This document shows, in pieces, positions 40,585-48,465 of a DNA stretch of 64,000 nucleotides. The position numbers and the translations under genes are program-made. This stretch comes from Nocardioides sp. (GTDB lineage Bacteria > Actinomycetota > Actinomycetes > Propionibacteriales > Nocardioidaceae). Below the pieces are notes generated by a model that saw only the letters and a list, made by a program, of their open reading frames with translations, did no database searches and was not told the origin of the DNA. Where the stretch lies: the NCBI GenBank assembly GCA_020636915.1, contig JACJWV010000013.1, positions 62,001-126,000 on the forward strand. Reading direction: 5' to 3'. The first letter of the stretch is position 1. Each line of letters starts with the position of its first letter.

Positions 40585-41361
40585 ATGGACATCAACGGAG
40601 CAAGTGCGATCGTCACCGGCGGGGCGTCGGGCATCGGCGCGGCGGCCGCGCGCCAGCTGGCCGCGAAGGGCGCGGTCGTGGTCGTGGCCGACCTGCAGGC
40701 CGACAAGGGCGAGGCGCTCGCCCAGGAGATCGGAGGCGTGTTCGCCCAGGTCGACGTGACGAACACCGACCAGATCAAGGCGGCGGTCGACGCTGCCGCC
40801 GAGATCGCGCCGCTGCGGGCGTGCGTGAACTCCGCCGGCATCGGCTGGGCGCAGCGCACCATCGGTCGCGACGGCGAGTTCGACTCCGCGCACGACCTCG
40901 CGGCGTTCAGCCGGGTCATCGCAATCAACCTGATCGGCACCTTCGACATGACCCGCCTCGCCGCGACCGCGATGAGCCGCAACGAGCCCGACGCCGACGG
41001 CTGCCGCGGCGCGATCGTCAACCTCGCGAGCGTGGCCGCGTTCGACGGCCAGATCGGGCAGGCGTCGTACTCCGCCTCCAAGGGCGGCGTCGTCGGCATG
41101 ACCCTCCCGGTCGCCCGGGACCTCTCCGCGGCGGGCATCCGCCTCAACACCATCGCCCCCGGCCTCATCGACACCCCGATCTACGGCGAGGGGGAGGCGT
41201 CCGAGGCGTTCAAGGCCAAGCTCGGCGAGAGCGTGCTGTTCCCCAAGCGCCTCGGCGTCCCCGACGAGCTGGCCAGCATGGTCGTCGAGTGCATCACCAA
41301 CAGCTACATGAACGCCGAGGTGATCCGCGTCGACGGCGGCATCCGGATGCCTCCCAAGTGA
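40585..41361 (+). CDS. SDR family 3-hydroxyacyl-CoA dehydrogenase-like protein
   Basis: A 258-residue classical SDR close to type 2 3-hydroxyacyl-CoA dehydrogenase (HSD17B10-like). TGGASGIGAAAARQLAAKG binds NAD, VADLQADKGEALA, NSAGIGWAQRT, LASVAAFDGQIGQASYSASK (catalytic Ser, Tyr, Lys), and APGLIDTPIYGE follow. It probably acts in fatty-acid or branched-chain oxidation. It stands alone with its own promoter and a terminator behind it. Confidence 0.88.
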   Translation: MDINGASAIVTGGASGIGAAAARQLAAKGAVVVVADLQADKGEALAQEIGGVFAQVDVTNTDQIKAAVDAAAEIAPLRACVNSAGIGWAQRTIGRDGEFDSAHDLAAFSRVIAINLIGTFDMTRLAATAMSRNEPDADGCRGAIVNLASVAAFDGQIGQASYSASKGGVVGMTLPVARDLSAAGIRLNTIAPGLIDTPIYGEGEASEAFKAKLGESVLFPKRLGVPDELASMVVECITNSYMNAEVIRVDGGIRMPPK

Positions 41362-41385
41362 GGCCCTGAAGCACCCCAGCAGCAC

Positions 41386-41428
41386 CCGGGCCGCGGCCGT
41401 CGTATCTGACGGCCGCGGCCCGGCTCCT
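41386..41428 (+). terminator. Hairpin terminator after the SDR gene
   Basis: A perfect 16-bp stem CCGGGCCGCGGCCGTC with loop GTATCT is followed by CTCCTT. It lies 25 bases after the stop and ends shortly before the decarboxylase start. Confidence 0.75.
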
Positions 41429-41436
41429 TCCCGGGC

Positions 41437-42621
41437 ATGAGCGCACTCGCCCCCGTCGTCGACACCCGGCAGGCCGCCCGCCCGAGCACGTACGCCGGAC
41501 CGAGCACCCCACCCTCGCCGTACCTCGAGCTCTCGGTGCCGGTCGCCGTCGAGCACTACCGGAGCCTCGCGGCCGCGCTGCCGGGCACGGCGGTGCACTA
41601 CGCGGTGAAGGCGAACCCGGAACCGGCCCTGCTGCGGGCGCTGCACGAGGCCGGCAGCAGCTTCGACGTGGCCAGCCCGGCCGAGGTGCTCGCCGCGCTC
41701 GCGGCGGGGGCCGCGCCGGACGAGCTCGTCTACTCCAACCCGGTCAAGCGGCGCTCTGACATCGCGTTCGCCGCACGCCACGGCGTCCGTCTCTTCGTCG
41801 TCGACAGCCCGGAGGAGACCGTGAAGGTCGCGGCCGCGGCCCCGGGCAGCGCCGTGCTCTGCCGGCTGGTCACCTCCGGGGAGGGGTCGGACTGGCCGCT
41901 GTCGCGCAAGTACGGCTGCTCCACCGGCGAGGCCGTGCGGATCCTCGTCGCCGCGGCGGCGCTGGGCCTGGAGCCCGCCGGGGTGTCCTTCCACGTGGGC
42001 TCGCAGCAGCGCGACCCCGAGGCGTGGGGACCACCGATCGCCGCCGCGGCCCGGGTCTTCGACGAGCTGCGCGCCGAGGGCCTGCGGCCCTGGCTGCTCG
42101 ACCTCGGCGGCGGGTTCCCCGCCCGGCTCGCCGACGACGGCGCCGCCGGCTGCCCGCCGTTGGCCGAGTACGGCGCCGCCATCGACCGCCACCTCACCCG
42201 GGCCTTCGGGCCGACGGGCCCGGACCGCCCCCGCACGCTGGTCGAGCCCGGCCGCGGGATCGTCGCCGAGGCCGGGCTGCTCCACAGCCGGGTCCTGGCG
42301 GTGATCGACCGCGGTGGCACCCGGTGGGTGTTCCTCGACGCCGGCGTCTTCACCGGCCTGGTCGAGACGATCGAGGAGGCGATCCGCTACCCGGTCACGA
42401 CGTCCCGCGACCGTGACGGCGGGCCGAGGGTGCCGTGCGTGCTCGCCGGCCCGACGTGCGACAGCGCCGACGTGCTCTACGAGCAGGCGATGGTGCACCT
42501 GCCGGCCGACCTCGCCGAGGGCGACTGGGTGCGGCTGGAGTCCGCCGGTGCCTACACGAGCTGCTACTCGACCGTCGGGTTCAACGGCTTCCCGCCGCTG
42601 CCGACCCTGCTGCGCGCCTGA
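41437..42621 (+). CDS. Type III PLP-dependent decarboxylase (ornithine/lysine decarboxylase-like)
   Basis: A 394-residue alanine-racemase-fold decarboxylase. The PLP lysine lies in HYAVKANPEP, and FDVASPAEV, HVGSQQRDP, LDLGGGFPARL, EPGRGIVAEAG, and the partner-site GPTCDSADVLYE with catalytic Cys follow. The specificity helix does not let me separate ornithine, lysine or diaminopimelate. The MFS gene starts 8 bases downstream, suggesting export or uptake of the amine product or substrate. Confidence 0.88.
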   Translation: MSALAPVVDTRQAARPSTYAGPSTPPSPYLELSVPVAVEHYRSLAAALPGTAVHYAVKANPEPALLRALHEAGSSFDVASPAEVLAALAAGAAPDELVYSNPVKRRSDIAFAARHGVRLFVVDSPEETVKVAAAAPGSAVLCRLVTSGEGSDWPLSRKYGCSTGEAVRILVAAAALGLEPAGVSFHVGSQQRDPEAWGPPIAAAARVFDELRAEGLRPWLLDLGGGFPARLADDGAAGCPPLAEYGAAIDRHLTRAFGPTGPDRPRTLVEPGRGIVAEAGLLHSRVLAVIDRGGTRWVFLDAGVFTGLVETIEEAIRYPVTTSRDRDGGPRVPCVLAGPTCDSADVLYEQAMVHLPADLAEGDWVRLESAGAYTSCYSTVGFNGFPPLPTLLRA

Positions 42622-42629
42622 GGCCGGCC

Positions 42630-43952
42630 GTGCGCTCCGGCCTCCTGCGGACGCTCGTCGGGTACGCCGCCGCCTCGCTCGCCACCGCGCTGCCCTGGCC
42701 GCTGCTGCTCGTGCTGGCCTGGGACGAGTGGGGCGGAGCGGCCGCCGGGCTGGTGGCTGCCGCCCGGATGGCCCCGTACGTCCTGCTGTCCTGGGCGGTC
42801 GGCAGCCTCGGCGACCGGGTCCGGCGCGACCGGCTGGTGCTGGCGACCCTGCTCCTGCGCCTCGGCCTGCTCGGGGGCGTCGCCGCGGCCCTCGCCGCCG
42901 GGTCGCTGCTCACGGCGGTGCTGCTGGCCGGGCTCGCCGTGGCGAGCGGGCTGCCGGCGTACCCCGCCGTCGGCGCGGCCGTGCCCGGCCTCGTCGGGGA
43001 CCACCGCGAGCGCGCCACCGACGCGCTCGTGACGATCGAGGTGTCGGCCTGGGTCGTCGGGCCGGCGCTCGGCGGGCTGCTGCTCCTGCCGGCCACGCGG
43101 GCCTGGCTGCCCGCGACGGCCGTCGCGCTGGCGCTGGTCGCGGTCGTCCTCGCCGCGGGGGTGCCGCTGCCGAGCCCGCCGCCCGCGCAACGCGCCGCGG
43201 CCTCGGTGCGGTCGATGCTCGGGTCGGTCGTCCGCAACCGGCCGGTGCTCCTGGCGCTCGCCACCGCCGGCCTGGTCAACGTGGTGGGTTCGGCGACCGC
43301 CCTCGCGCTGCTGCCGCTGACCCGGGAGGTCTGGGGGCAGGGCGACGGCGGTTACGGCGTCGCGACGGCCTGGCTGGGCTTCGGCGCCCTGGCCGCGCCG
43401 CTGTTGTGGTGGCTCCCGGGTCGACGCGCCGGGGGCCTGGTGCTGCTCGGCGGGGCGACCGTGGTGGCCGGCCTCGCCCCCTGGCCGACCACCGCGCTGC
43501 CGGTGCTCGCGCTCGCCGGCGCCGCGGCGGTCGTCGTCGAGAGCTCGGTGACCCAGACGATCCAGGTCGCCGTGCCCGACGAGCACCGGGCGGGCGCGCT
43601 GGGGCTCGGCGACAGCGTGATGGTGCTCGGCGCCCTCGTCGGCTCGCTGCTCGCTCCGCCTCTCGCGAGCGTCGGCGGAGCGCGGCTCGCCTTCGTGCTC
43701 GGCGCGGGCGCGTGCCTCGCCGCCGCTGCGGCGGCTCAGGCCCGGCGGCCCATGCGGGCGAGCAGCCGGACCTGGCGCGAGGCGTCCGCGGGAACGTCGA
43801 GCGGCGACCTGAACACGCCGTCGTCGTACGCGTGGTCCCCGAAGCCCTCGAACGCGGCCTCCATCGCGTCCATGTCGGCGTCGCTGAACGTCGTCGGGCG
43901 GCCGCCCGCGGAGCCGAGGTCCCAGCCGTGGACGACGAGGTCGAAGCCGTAG
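42630..43952 (+). CDS. MFS transporter with an antisense-derived C-terminal tail
   Basis: A 440-residue transporter. The first about 370 residues give ten to twelve hydrophobic segments with the loop motif GSLGDRVRRDRLV, as in MFS exporters. After AAAQARRP the frame stays open for about 70 residues (SSRTWREASAGTSSGDLN and on) that are hydrophilic and lie wholly antisense to the neighbouring TIGR03086-type gene. The usual length is near 400, so the tail probably reflects loss of the original stop. GTG start. Confidence 0.8.
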   Translation: MRSGLLRTLVGYAAASLATALPWPLLLVLAWDEWGGAAAGLVAAARMAPYVLLSWAVGSLGDRVRRDRLVLATLLLRLGLLGGVAAALAAGSLLTAVLLAGLAVASGLPAYPAVGAAVPGLVGDHRERATDALVTIEVSAWVVGPALGGLLLLPATRAWLPATAVALALVAVVLAAGVPLPSPPPAQRAAASVRSMLGSVVRNRPVLLALATAGLVNVVGSATALALLPLTREVWGQGDGGYGVATAWLGFGALAAPLLWWLPGRRAGGLVLLGGATVVAGLAPWPTTALPVLALAGAAAVVVESSVTQTIQVAVPDEHRAGALGLGDSVMVLGALVGSLLAPPLASVGGARLAFVLGAGACLAAAAAAQARRPMRASSRTWREASAGTSSGDLNTPSSYAWSPKPSNAASIASMSASLNVVGRPPAEPRSQPWTTRSKP

Positions 43953-44257
43953 AAGTGGTCGAGGGTCGCACCGATCGTGGTCCGGCCGAAGAACCCGTCG
44001 TACTCTCGCGCCCGCAGCTCCTCGGTGACCAGGGGGCGTACGGCGGCGAGGTGCGCCGCCCACACCGCCTCCGGTGATCCGGTCGGCCGGTCGGGCATCG
44101 CGACGTCCATCCGGGACAGGTAGTCGCGCTCGGTGTCGACGACGTGGTCGACGACGTCGGCGGCGGTCCAGCCCTCGCACGGGCTCGGCGCCGACCAGTC
44201 GGTGGTCGCGTCGACGACGGTGGTGAAGCGGTCTGCTGCATCGAGGTAGAAGGTCAT
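43736..44257 (-). CDS. TIGR03086-type metal-binding protein (mycothiol/DinB superfamily)
   Basis: A 173-residue four-helix protein related to mycothiol-dependent maleylpyruvate isomerase. CEGWTAADVVDHVVDTERD carries the first histidine, TLDHFYGFDLVVHGWDLG the others, and VPADASRQVRLLARMGR is the TIGR03086 ending. It probably binds a divalent metal and perhaps mycothiol. Its last 217 bases overlap the MFS gene on the other strand. Confidence 0.85.
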   Translation of the reverse strand: MTFYLDAADRFTTVVDATTDWSAPSPCEGWTAADVVDHVVDTERDYLSRMDVAMPDRPTGSPEAVWAAHLAAVRPLVTEELRAREYDGFFGRTTIGATLDHFYGFDLVVHGWDLGSAGGRPTTFSDADMDAMEAAFEGFGDHAYDDGVFRSPLDVPADASRQVRLLARMGRRA

Positions 44258-44307
44258 GGCGCCAGCATCGTCGCGGGGCGTCGGTGGCTCTGGTAAGAAT
44301 CCGACAC

Positions 44308-45156
44308 ATGGCGGACGGGAGTGACGGTACGGGTGAGGAGGCGGGTCCGCGCAACCGGCGCATCGACCCGACCGAGCGCGCGCACCTGTTGGACGCCTCG
44401 GGCTACACCCCGCCGATCCACCGGTTCGCGCCGACCCCGGACCTCGCGCCGCTGGTGCGGCGCTACTGGATGCCGGTGTGGTCGCTCCCTGACGGCCGCG
44501 TGTCGGTGCAGCGGGTGCTGCAGTACCCCGTCTGCCTGGTCGTGGTCTCCCACGATTACGCGCTGCTCGTCGGCCCGAGCAGCGGCCTGTCGACGCAGGA
44601 GCTCAGCGGTCGTGGGTGGGCGCTCGGCACCATGCTGCAACCGGCGGCCGGCCTCGCGCTCGCCGGTGGCCCGGTCGACCGGCTCACCGACCGCACGGTG
44701 CCGCTCGCGGACGACGCGCTCGTGGCGGCGATCCGGGCGGCCGTCGGCGACGACCCCGATGACCCCGACCGCCAGCGGGCCGCGGTCGCCGCCGTCGAGC
44801 AGGCGCTGCGGCCGATGCTGCCCGTCGACGAGGAGGGTCTGCTCGTCAACGCGATCGTCGAGTGGGTCGAGGGCGACCCCGAGGTCCAGCGCGTGGGCCA
44901 GGGCTGCGAGAAGTTCGCGATCACCGAGCGCACGCTGCAGCGGCTCACCGCCCGGCGCATCGGCCTGTCCCCGAAGTGGCTGGTCCAGCGCCGGCGCCTG
45001 CACGAGGCGGCCGAGCGGCTCGCCGGCGAGGAGCGACCGGACCTCGCCCGGGTCGCCGCCGACCTCGGCTACGCCGACCAGGCCCACTTCGGTCGCGACT
45101 TCCGGGCCGTCACGGGCCTCACGCCGGGGGAGTTCGCGGCGGAGCCCAGGCGCTGA
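44308..45156 (+). CDS. AraC family transcriptional regulator
   Basis: A 282-residue regulator with an N-terminal DUF6597-like sensing domain (HRFAPTPDLAPLVRRYWMPVW) and a C-terminal AraC double HTH (FAITERTLQRLTARRIGLSP and RVAADLGYADQAHFGRDF). AAGLALAGGPVDRLTDRTV is typical of this subgroup. It diverges from the TIGR03086 gene. It converges on and overlaps the kinase gene by 38 bases. Confidence 0.87.
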   Translation: MADGSDGTGEEAGPRNRRIDPTERAHLLDASGYTPPIHRFAPTPDLAPLVRRYWMPVWSLPDGRVSVQRVLQYPVCLVVVSHDYALLVGPSSGLSTQELSGRGWALGTMLQPAAGLALAGGPVDRLTDRTVPLADDALVAAIRAAVGDDPDDPDRQRAAVAAVEQALRPMLPVDEEGLLVNAIVEWVEGDPEVQRVGQGCEKFAITERTLQRLTARRIGLSPKWLVQRRRLHEAAERLAGEERPDLARVAADLGYADQAHFGRDFRAVTGLTPGEFAAEPRR

Positions 45157-45718
45157 GGTCGACGACCAGGTCGGCACGGTCGCGAGCCGCCTCGACCAGT
45201 CGCGCGTTGGCCTCGTCGACCCGGGCCACCCATGCCCGCGCCCGGTCCGGCGTCTTGCCGAACTCCACGTGCCGCGCGACCAGCCGCTCCACCCGCACCG
45301 CCTCGTCGGCGACCACGTGCCAGACGAGGTCGAGCTCCCGCCGTACGGCATGCCAGCGCGACTCGTCGAGCAGCAGGTAGTTGCCCTCGGTCACCACGGT
45401 CCCTGTCGGGGGCACGAAGATCGCGCCCGCGAGCGGCTGCTCGAGGTCGCGCTCGAACGCCGGTGCGACGACGTCGTCCTCGCCGGCACGGACCCGGTGC
45501 AGCAGCGCGGCGTACCCGGGAGCGTCGAAGGTCTCCGGAGCACCCTTGCGGTCCAGCAGTCCGCGGCGGACCAGCTCGACGTCGGCGTAGTGGAAGCCGT
45601 CCATCGGCACGACGGGCAGCCCCAGCGCGGCCGCGAGCGTCGACTTGCCGGCTCCCGGCGCCCCGGTGATGCCGAGCAGGCGGGTGCCGGGCGCGACCTC
45701 GGGTAGCACGGACGCCAC
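45119..45718 (-). CDS. Nucleoside/nucleotide kinase family protein
   Basis: A 199-residue P-loop kinase of the uridine kinase/pantothenate kinase group (often annotated fructokinase-like FrcK). GITGAPGAGKSTLAAAL is the Walker A, PMDGFHYADVEL the substrate Asp region, VVTEGNYLLLDE the Walker B, and VARHVEFGKTPDRARAWV the lid. The substrate is not predictable. GTG 45718 is the preferred start; GTG 45709 is also possible. Confidence 0.83.
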   Translation of the reverse strand: MASVLPEVAPGTRLLGITGAPGAGKSTLAAALGLPVVPMDGFHYADVELVRRGLLDRKGAPETFDAPGYAALLHRVRAGEDDVVAPAFERDLEQPLAGAIFVPPTGTVVTEGNYLLLDESRWHAVRRELDLVWHVVADEAVRVERLVARHVEFGKTPDRARAWVARVDEANARLVEAARDRADLVVDLSAWAPPRTPPA

Positions 45719-45785
45719 GGTAGCTCTGTGCCGGGAGGTGGCTGTGTGCGTCTCGCATGGTCGACGCACCGTGTGCCGCGAGATC

Positions 45786-45874
45786 TCGTAGACCGACGGG
45801 CAGAACCCCGGACCTCATTGGTCCTCCACGCTCGAGCACCCAGTGCAGGCTGACTTCTGCCCGTCGGTCTACGA
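45786..45874. repeat. 20-bp perfect inverted repeat with a 49-nt loop
   Basis: TCGTAGACCGACGGGCAGAA (45786-45805) and its exact complement (45855-45874) flank a loop that contains a small GGACC/GGTCC stem. It lies between the divergent kinase and hflX genes, so it is not at a 3' end. A structured RNA, a protein-binding site or a minimal inverted-repeat element are all possible. Confidence 0.8.
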
Positions 45875-45950
45875 CGGCAGACGCAAGAGCCGTGGCACGA
45901 CCGACGGACCTCCCGAGGCGGGGTGGGAATCCCCACGGAGGGGTTAAGCG

Positions 45951-45987
45951 TTGTACGGGGCAGATGAGACACACGTACGCTGCCCCG
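45951..45987 (+). promoter_or_regulatory. hflX promoter with overlapping hairpin
   Basis: TTGTAC (45951-45956) and TACGCT (45976-45981) are 19 bases apart and could be -35 and -10. CGGGGCAG (45956-45963) and CTGCCCCG (45980-45987) form an 8-bp inverted repeat ending three bases before the ATG. The repeat could be an operator. Confidence 0.4.
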
Positions 45988-45990
45988 CAT

Positions 45991-47499
45991 ATGACGAACG
46001 CACCTGACCTCAATGCTGAGTTCTCGCTGGGCGAGGAGCTCGACGAGACCGAGGGCTGGGACGACGAGGACTTCGAGTCCGGGCTCTCCGACTCCTGGCC
46101 GGACCAGCCCGACCCCGAGGACGCCGGGTTCGACCCGACCACCGGTGAGCTGGACCTGGCCGAGCGCCACCAGCTGCGCCGGGTCGCGAGCCTGCGCACC
46201 GAGCTCGAGGACATCACCGAGGTCGAGTACCGCCAGCTCCGCCTGGAGCGCGTGGTGCTCGTCGGCGTGTGGACCGAAGGGTCCGTCGAGGACGCCGAGA
46301 ACTCGATGGCCGAGCTCGCGCTGCTCGCCGAGACCGCCGGCTCGGAGGTGCTCGACGCGATCTACCAGCGCCGGCAGTCGCCGGACCCGGCGACGTACGT
46401 CGGGCGTGGCAAGGTCGACGGCCTGAAGGAGATCGTGCAGGCGACCGGTGCCGACACCGTCATCTGCGACGGCGAGCTCGCGCCCAGCCAGCTGCGCAAC
46501 CTCGAGGACCGGCTCGGCGTCAAGGTCGTCGACCGCACCGCGCTGATCCTCGACATCTTCGCCCAGCACGCGAAGTCGCGGGAGGGCCAGGCGCAGGTCG
46601 AGCTGGCGCAGCTGAGCTACATGAAGCAGCGCCTGCGCGGCTGGGGCGGCAACCTGTCCCGCCAGGCCGGTGGCCGCGTCGCCGCCGGTGCCGGCATCGG
46701 CGGGCGCGGGCCCGGTGAGACCAAGATCGAGACCGACCGCCGGCGCATCAACACCAAGATCGCCAAGCTGCGCCGCGACCTTCGCGAGATGAAGGGCACC
46801 CGCGACACCAAGCGCCAGGAGCGCCGCCGCAACCACGTCCCGAGCGTCTCGATCGCCGGCTACACCAACGCCGGCAAGTCCTCTCTGCTCAACCGGCTGA
46901 CCGACGCCGGCGTGCTGGTCGAGGACGCGCTGTTCGCCACGCTCGACCCGACCACCCGGCGCACCACCACCGCCGACGGCCGGGTCTACACGATGAGCGA
47001 CACGGTCGGGTTCGTGCGGCACCTGCCGCACCAGCTGGTGGAGGCCTTCCGCAGCACGCTGGAGGAGGTCGCGGACTCCGACCTGATCCTCCACGTCGTC
47101 GACGGCTCGCACCCCGACCCCGAGGGTCAGCTCTCCGCGGTCCGCGAGGTGTTCGCCGAGATCGGCGCAGCCGACGTCCCCGAGCTGGTCGTCATCAACA
47201 AGGCCGATGCCGCCGACCCGATGGTGGTCGCCCGGCTGCGCCAGCGCGAGCCCCACTCGGTCGTCGTCTCCGCGCGCACCGGCGAGGGCATCGCCGAGGC
47301 GCTGCGCGTCGTCGAGGGCGAGCTGCCCCGCCCGGGCGTCGAGTTCAAGGCGCTGCTGCCCTACGAGCGCGGCGACCTCATCAACCGGCTCCACCAGCAG
47401 GGCGAGATCACCTCGATGGAGCACACCGGCGAGGGCACGGTCGTCGTCGGCCGGGCCAACGAGGACCTCGCCGGCGAGCTCGCGGCGTACGCCGTCTGA
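45991..47499 (+). CDS. hflX: GTPase HflX
   Basis: A ribosome-associated GTPase that splits stalled or heat-damaged ribosomes. The 502-residue protein has an acidic actinobacterial N-terminal extension (to about residue 55), the HflX domain (YVGRGKVDGLKEIV, DGELAPSQLRNLEDRL), the glycine-rich loop GRVAAGAGIGGRGPGETKIE, and the G domain with GYTNAGKSSLLNRL, DTVGFVRHLP and NKAD. It ends the miaB-miaA-dapF-hflX set. Confidence 0.96.
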   Translation: MTNAPDLNAEFSLGEELDETEGWDDEDFESGLSDSWPDQPDPEDAGFDPTTGELDLAERHQLRRVASLRTELEDITEVEYRQLRLERVVLVGVWTEGSVEDAENSMAELALLAETAGSEVLDAIYQRRQSPDPATYVGRGKVDGLKEIVQATGADTVICDGELAPSQLRNLEDRLGVKVVDRTALILDIFAQHAKSREGQAQVELAQLSYMKQRLRGWGGNLSRQAGGRVAAGAGIGGRGPGETKIETDRRRINTKIAKLRRDLREMKGTRDTKRQERRRNHVPSVSIAGYTNAGKSSLLNRLTDAGVLVEDALFATLDPTTRRTTTADGRVYTMSDTVGFVRHLPHQLVEAFRSTLEEVADSDLILHVVDGSHPDPEGQLSAVREVFAEIGAADVPELVVINKADAADPMVVARLRQREPHSVVVSARTGEGIAEALRVVEGELPRPGVEFKALLPYERGDLINRLHQQGEITSMEHTGEGTVVVGRANEDLAGELAAYAV

Positions 47500-47521
47500 G
47501 CCCCGCCGCCGCCCGTAGGCG

Positions 47522-47635
47522 CGAGTCGGCGCGTCTTGCCCGTGCTGAAGGGCCGAGTCGGCGCGTCTTGCACGCTGCGGACCGCCGAGTCGGCGCGTCT
47601 TGCACGCTGCGGACCGCCGAGTCGGCGCTTCTTGC
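47522..47635 (+). repeat. Array of four 32-bp units (18-bp motif + 14-bp spacer), forward
   Basis: CGAGTCGGCGCGTCTTGC occurs at 47522, 47554 and 47586 exactly, and at 47618 with one change. The spacing is a strict 32 bases. The second and third spacers are identical (ACGCTGCGGACCGC), the first differs. Preceding bases make GCCGAGTCGGC, an 11-bp palindrome, in the internal units. The array starts 22 bases after the hflX stop. The same motif is found inverted at 48.3 kb. Confidence 0.9.
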
Positions 47636-47784
47636 CCCGGTTCTGCACAGGCCGGGCCGGGCGGTCACCGTCGGGCGGGACCAGCGACCGCATCTGACTG
47701 TCCCAAGCCCCGATGACCATCGCCTCTGGAGGGGGCGAGGACGGACCGGTGGAGTGGGTCCTGGGACCGAGGAGGGAGCCGGCG

Positions 47785-48282
47785 GTGCTCACGTTGGTGT
47801 CCGAGATGACGGTGGCCGGAATCACGGCCCGGGAGATCACCGACTTCATGCTCGAGTGCGACGACGCCCGCTACCAGGCTTGGTGGCCGGGCACCCACCG
47901 ATCGTTCCACGTCGTGGAGCCGGGCCCGGGACCGGGCCACGTCGGCGACCGGGTCTGGATGGACGAGCTGGTCGGAGACCGGCACCTCCGGATGGCCGCC
48001 GAGGTGGAGGCGGCGCGCCCTGGTGACCGGATCGTGTGGCGCCTCCTGCCGTGGCGGCTGCGGGTCCCGGTCCGGCTGACCCTCGCCGTGGCGGACTGCG
48101 ACGACGGCGTCCGGGTCCGCCACGCCCTCACGGCCGGCTGGGTGGGATGGCGGCGCGTGCTCGACCCGCTGTGGCGGCTCTACTTCACCCGGTCGTTCGC
48201 GGTCGCGCTGGACCGGCACGCACGGACCGAGTTCCCGCGCCTGGCGCCGCTCCTGCACCCCGGCGAGGGCCGGACTCGGTGA
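47785..48282 (+). CDS. SRPBCC family protein
   Basis: A 165-residue START/Bet v 1-like protein (TVAGITAREITDFMLECDD, WWPGTHRSFHVV, DELVGDRHLRMAAEVEA, RHALTAGWVGWRRVLDPLW). GTG 47785 was chosen for the strong GAGGAGGG eight bases upstream; ATG 47713 would add 24 residues. The ligand is unknown. It is the only gene between two oppositely oriented 32-bp repeat arrays. Confidence 0.75.
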   Translation: MLTLVSEMTVAGITAREITDFMLECDDARYQAWWPGTHRSFHVVEPGPGPGHVGDRVWMDELVGDRHLRMAAEVEAARPGDRIVWRLLPWRLRVPVRLTLAVADCDDGVRVRHALTAGWVGWRRVLDPLWRLYFTRSFAVALDRHARTEFPRLAPLLHPGEGRTR

Positions 48283-48311
48283 AGGGCGGGACGCCGCCTC
48301 GTCCTGTGCCC

Positions 48312-48457
48312 GACCACCGCCCCGACTCGCCCTCCATCGGCGGGCAAGATGCGCCGACTCGCGCTCCTTCGGCAGGCAAGATGCGTCGATTCGTGCTCCT
48401 GGCGCGTGCAAGATGCGCCGACTCGCGCTCCCTCGGCGTGCAAGACGCGCCGACTCG
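48312..48457 (-). repeat. Array of 32-bp units, inverted relative to the 47.5 kb array
   Basis: GCAAGA(T/C)GCGCCGACTCG is at 48344, 48408 and 48440, a variant at 48376, and a degenerate unit at 48312, all exactly 32 bases apart. It is the reverse complement of the motif in the array on the other side of the SRPBCC gene. Spacers are 14 nt and related (CGCTCCTTCGGCAG, CGCTCCCTCGGCGT). The last spacer runs into the 3' end of ppk2. Confidence 0.9.
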
Positions 48458-48465
48458 ACCTGGGC

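Noticed and set aside
45786..45874. Intrinsic terminator
   Set aside because: It lies in a divergent 5' region and has a 49-nt loop and no T-tract.
47522..48457. CRISPR array
   Set aside because: Period is only 32 bases with 18-bp repeats and 14-nt spacers, two spacers are identical, several units are degenerate and no cas gene is present.
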